From assembly GCA_009694515.1 (NCBI GenBank), contig SHUV01000002.1:1-64000 (forward strand): DNA of 64,000 bases, given 5' to 3'. A program made the translations under genes and the position numbers. Positions 62,953-64,000 of this stretch are shown here, one piece after another. The first letter of the stretch is position 1; each line of letters begins with the position of its first letter. Source of the DNA: Candidatus Planktophila sp. (GTDB lineage Bacteria > Actinomycetota > Actinomycetes > Nanopelagicales > Nanopelagicaceae). The notes beneath the pieces are model-generated. The model was given only the letters and a program-made list of their open reading frames with translations. It did not search any database and was not told the DNA's origin.

Positions 62953-64000
62953 ATGAGCCCAGATCTGCACACTACCGCGGGGAAAATTGAAGACCTCCGT
63001 GAGCGAATTGATGAAGCCGTTGATGCTGGTTCGACAAGAGCCCGAGAAAAACAGCATGCCAAAGGCAAAGGAACAGCTCGCGAGCGAATTGAGATGCTCG
63101 TTGATGCCAATTCATTTACTGAAATTGATGAGTTCGCACGACATCGTGCTAAGAACTTTGGAATGGATAAGAACCGCCCATACGGCGATGGTGTCATTAT
63201 TGGAACTGCAACCGTTGATGGTCGCCCGATTGCACTCTACTCGCAAGATTTCACCGTCTTCGGTGGATCACTGGGTGAGGTTCACTCTGAAAAGATTGTG
63301 AAGATTGCGGAGTTTGCACTCAAAGCAGGTATTCCATTAATTGGAATTAATGATTCCGGTGGCGCGCGAATTCAAGAAGGTGTTGCTTCGCTCAATGGTT
63401 ACGGAAAGATCTTCCGCCTCAACACTCGCTCATCAGGAGTGATTCCACAAATATCTCTCATTCTCGGCCCTTGCGCCGGTGGCTCTGCCTATTCACCTGC
63501 CCTCACAGATTTCACCGTGATGGTTAAGGAAACTTCGCATATGTTCATCACCGGACCAGATGTCATCAAGACTGTCACTGGTGAAGATGTCGGAATGGAA
63601 GAGCTCGGTGGAGCATTTACTCACAGTACAAAGTCAGGAAATGCTCACTACATGGCAGATTCTGAAGCCGATGCGATTGATTATGTGAAGGCGCTTCTCT
63701 CTTATCTTCCATCAAATAATATGGATGGTTCTCCAGTTTTACCGCCAACACAGAACCTTGATAAGAACTCATCTGATGTTGCACTCAATACATTGATTCC
63801 AGACAGCCCTAATCAGCCATACGATATGAAGTCACTGATTTGCGCACTTGTTGATGAAAATGAGTTCCTTGAAGTGCATGCTCTCTATGCGCCAAATATC
63901 GTCGTGGGTTTTGCGCGTATTGAAGGTCAATCAATCGGAGTTATCGCCAACCAGCCTTCACAGCTAGCTGGAACACTCGATATCAATTCTTCTGAAAAAG
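62953..64000 (+). CDS. accD: Acyl-CoA carboxylase beta subunit (partial, off the right edge)
   Basis: This gene is open to the end of the window, so the ORF track missed it. About 349 residues are visible: [92 protein letters not shown] and [17 protein letters not shown], the carboxyltransferase (crotonase-like) fold of AccD5/PccB. It transfers carboxyl from biotin to acetyl- or propionyl-CoA. The neighbour birA supplies biotin. I prefer ATG 62953 to ATG 62947 by promoter spacing. Confidence 0.93.
   Translation, partial: MSPDLHTTAGKIEDLRERIDEAVDAGSTRAREKQHAKGKGTARERIEMLVDANSFTEIDEFARHRAKNFGMDKNRPYGDGVIIGTATVDGRPIALYSQDFTVFGGSLGEVHSEKIVKIAEFALKAGIPLIGINDSGGARIQEGVASLNGYGKIFRLNTRSSGVIPQISLILGPCAGGSAYSPALTDFTVMVKETSHMFITGPDVIKTVTGEDVGMEELGGAFTHSTKSGNAHYMADSEADAIDYVKALLSYLPSNNMDGSPVLPPTQNLDKNSSDVALNTLIPDSPNQPYDMKSLICALVDENEFLEVHALYAPNIVVGFARIEGQSIGVIANQPSQLAGTLDINSSEK

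Overview
The window looks like a piece of a small, streamlined actinobacterial chromosome. The lineage-marker genes are actinobacterial: two WhiB regulators, MtrAB, mycothiol deacetylase MshB, a PdtaS-type kinase, the DUF3107, DUF3117, DUF3499 and DUF5719 families, and a SEC-C-tailed SecA. The base composition is only moderate (mid-40s % GC by eye) and genes abut or overlap almost everywhere. No gene-free stretch exceeds about 250 bases. This combination suggests a free-living freshwater actinobacterium of the acI / Nanopelagicales type. That placement is inference, not proof.

Layout. 1-7145 (minus strand) is a carbohydrate uptake and breakdown region: ribokinase and deoC, then a one-permease sugar ABC transporter, an L-rhamnose-mutarotase-like protein and two short-chain dehydrogenases, the last running off the left edge. 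7245-15719 is mixed metabolism: a TRIC-family channel, an alpha-glucosidase, an FKBP isomerase, argG, a methyltransferase, a histidine-kinase relic, a short hibernation factor, a PLP sulfur enzyme and msrA. A tRNA-Arg(CCG) follows at 15747. 16000-34087 follows the gene content of the M. tuberculosis whiB1-to-whiB2 region (whiB1, pdtaS, Rv3235-like, secA, comF, mtrB, mtrA, ahcY, phosphomannomutase, DUF3499, DUF5719, a large glycosyltransferase, whiB2), with lpqB, tmk and the canonical hpf missing. 34229-47094 holds a sugar-nucleotide transferase, dapC-fdxA, an unusual CysRS-like gene, mshB, moeZ, a TetR-DUF3107-DEAD-box run, and an MgtE-N / DUF1003 pair. 47065-54221 holds mrp, tatB, htrA, an O-methyltransferase, pepA, DUF3117, a sigma-region-4 mini-protein, a LOG enzyme and dapD. 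54232-60545 is a cell-surface polysaccharide region (SpoIID-like protein, Wzt/Wzm-type exporter, glycosyltransferase, LCP ligase, UDP-glucose dehydrogenase). 60542-64000 holds purE, purK, birA and an acyl-CoA carboxylase beta chain that runs off the right edge and is absent from the ORF track.

The strongest pattern across the window is leaderless expression. More than twenty genes have a TAnnnT (-10-like) hexamer ending exactly 6-7 bases before the start codon and no Shine-Dalgarno sequence. At birA/accD the two divergent -10 elements are the same bases read on opposite strands. Other points are a membrane-anchored FKBP whose N-terminus seems to begin at an ATT codon, an SH3-like domain fused to a cysteinyl-tRNA-synthetase-like enzyme, a 63-residue protein that is only sigma region 4, and a palindrome lying on the whiB2 promoter. 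I found no CRISPR array, insertion sequence, integrase or prophage gene, and no clear intrinsic terminator.
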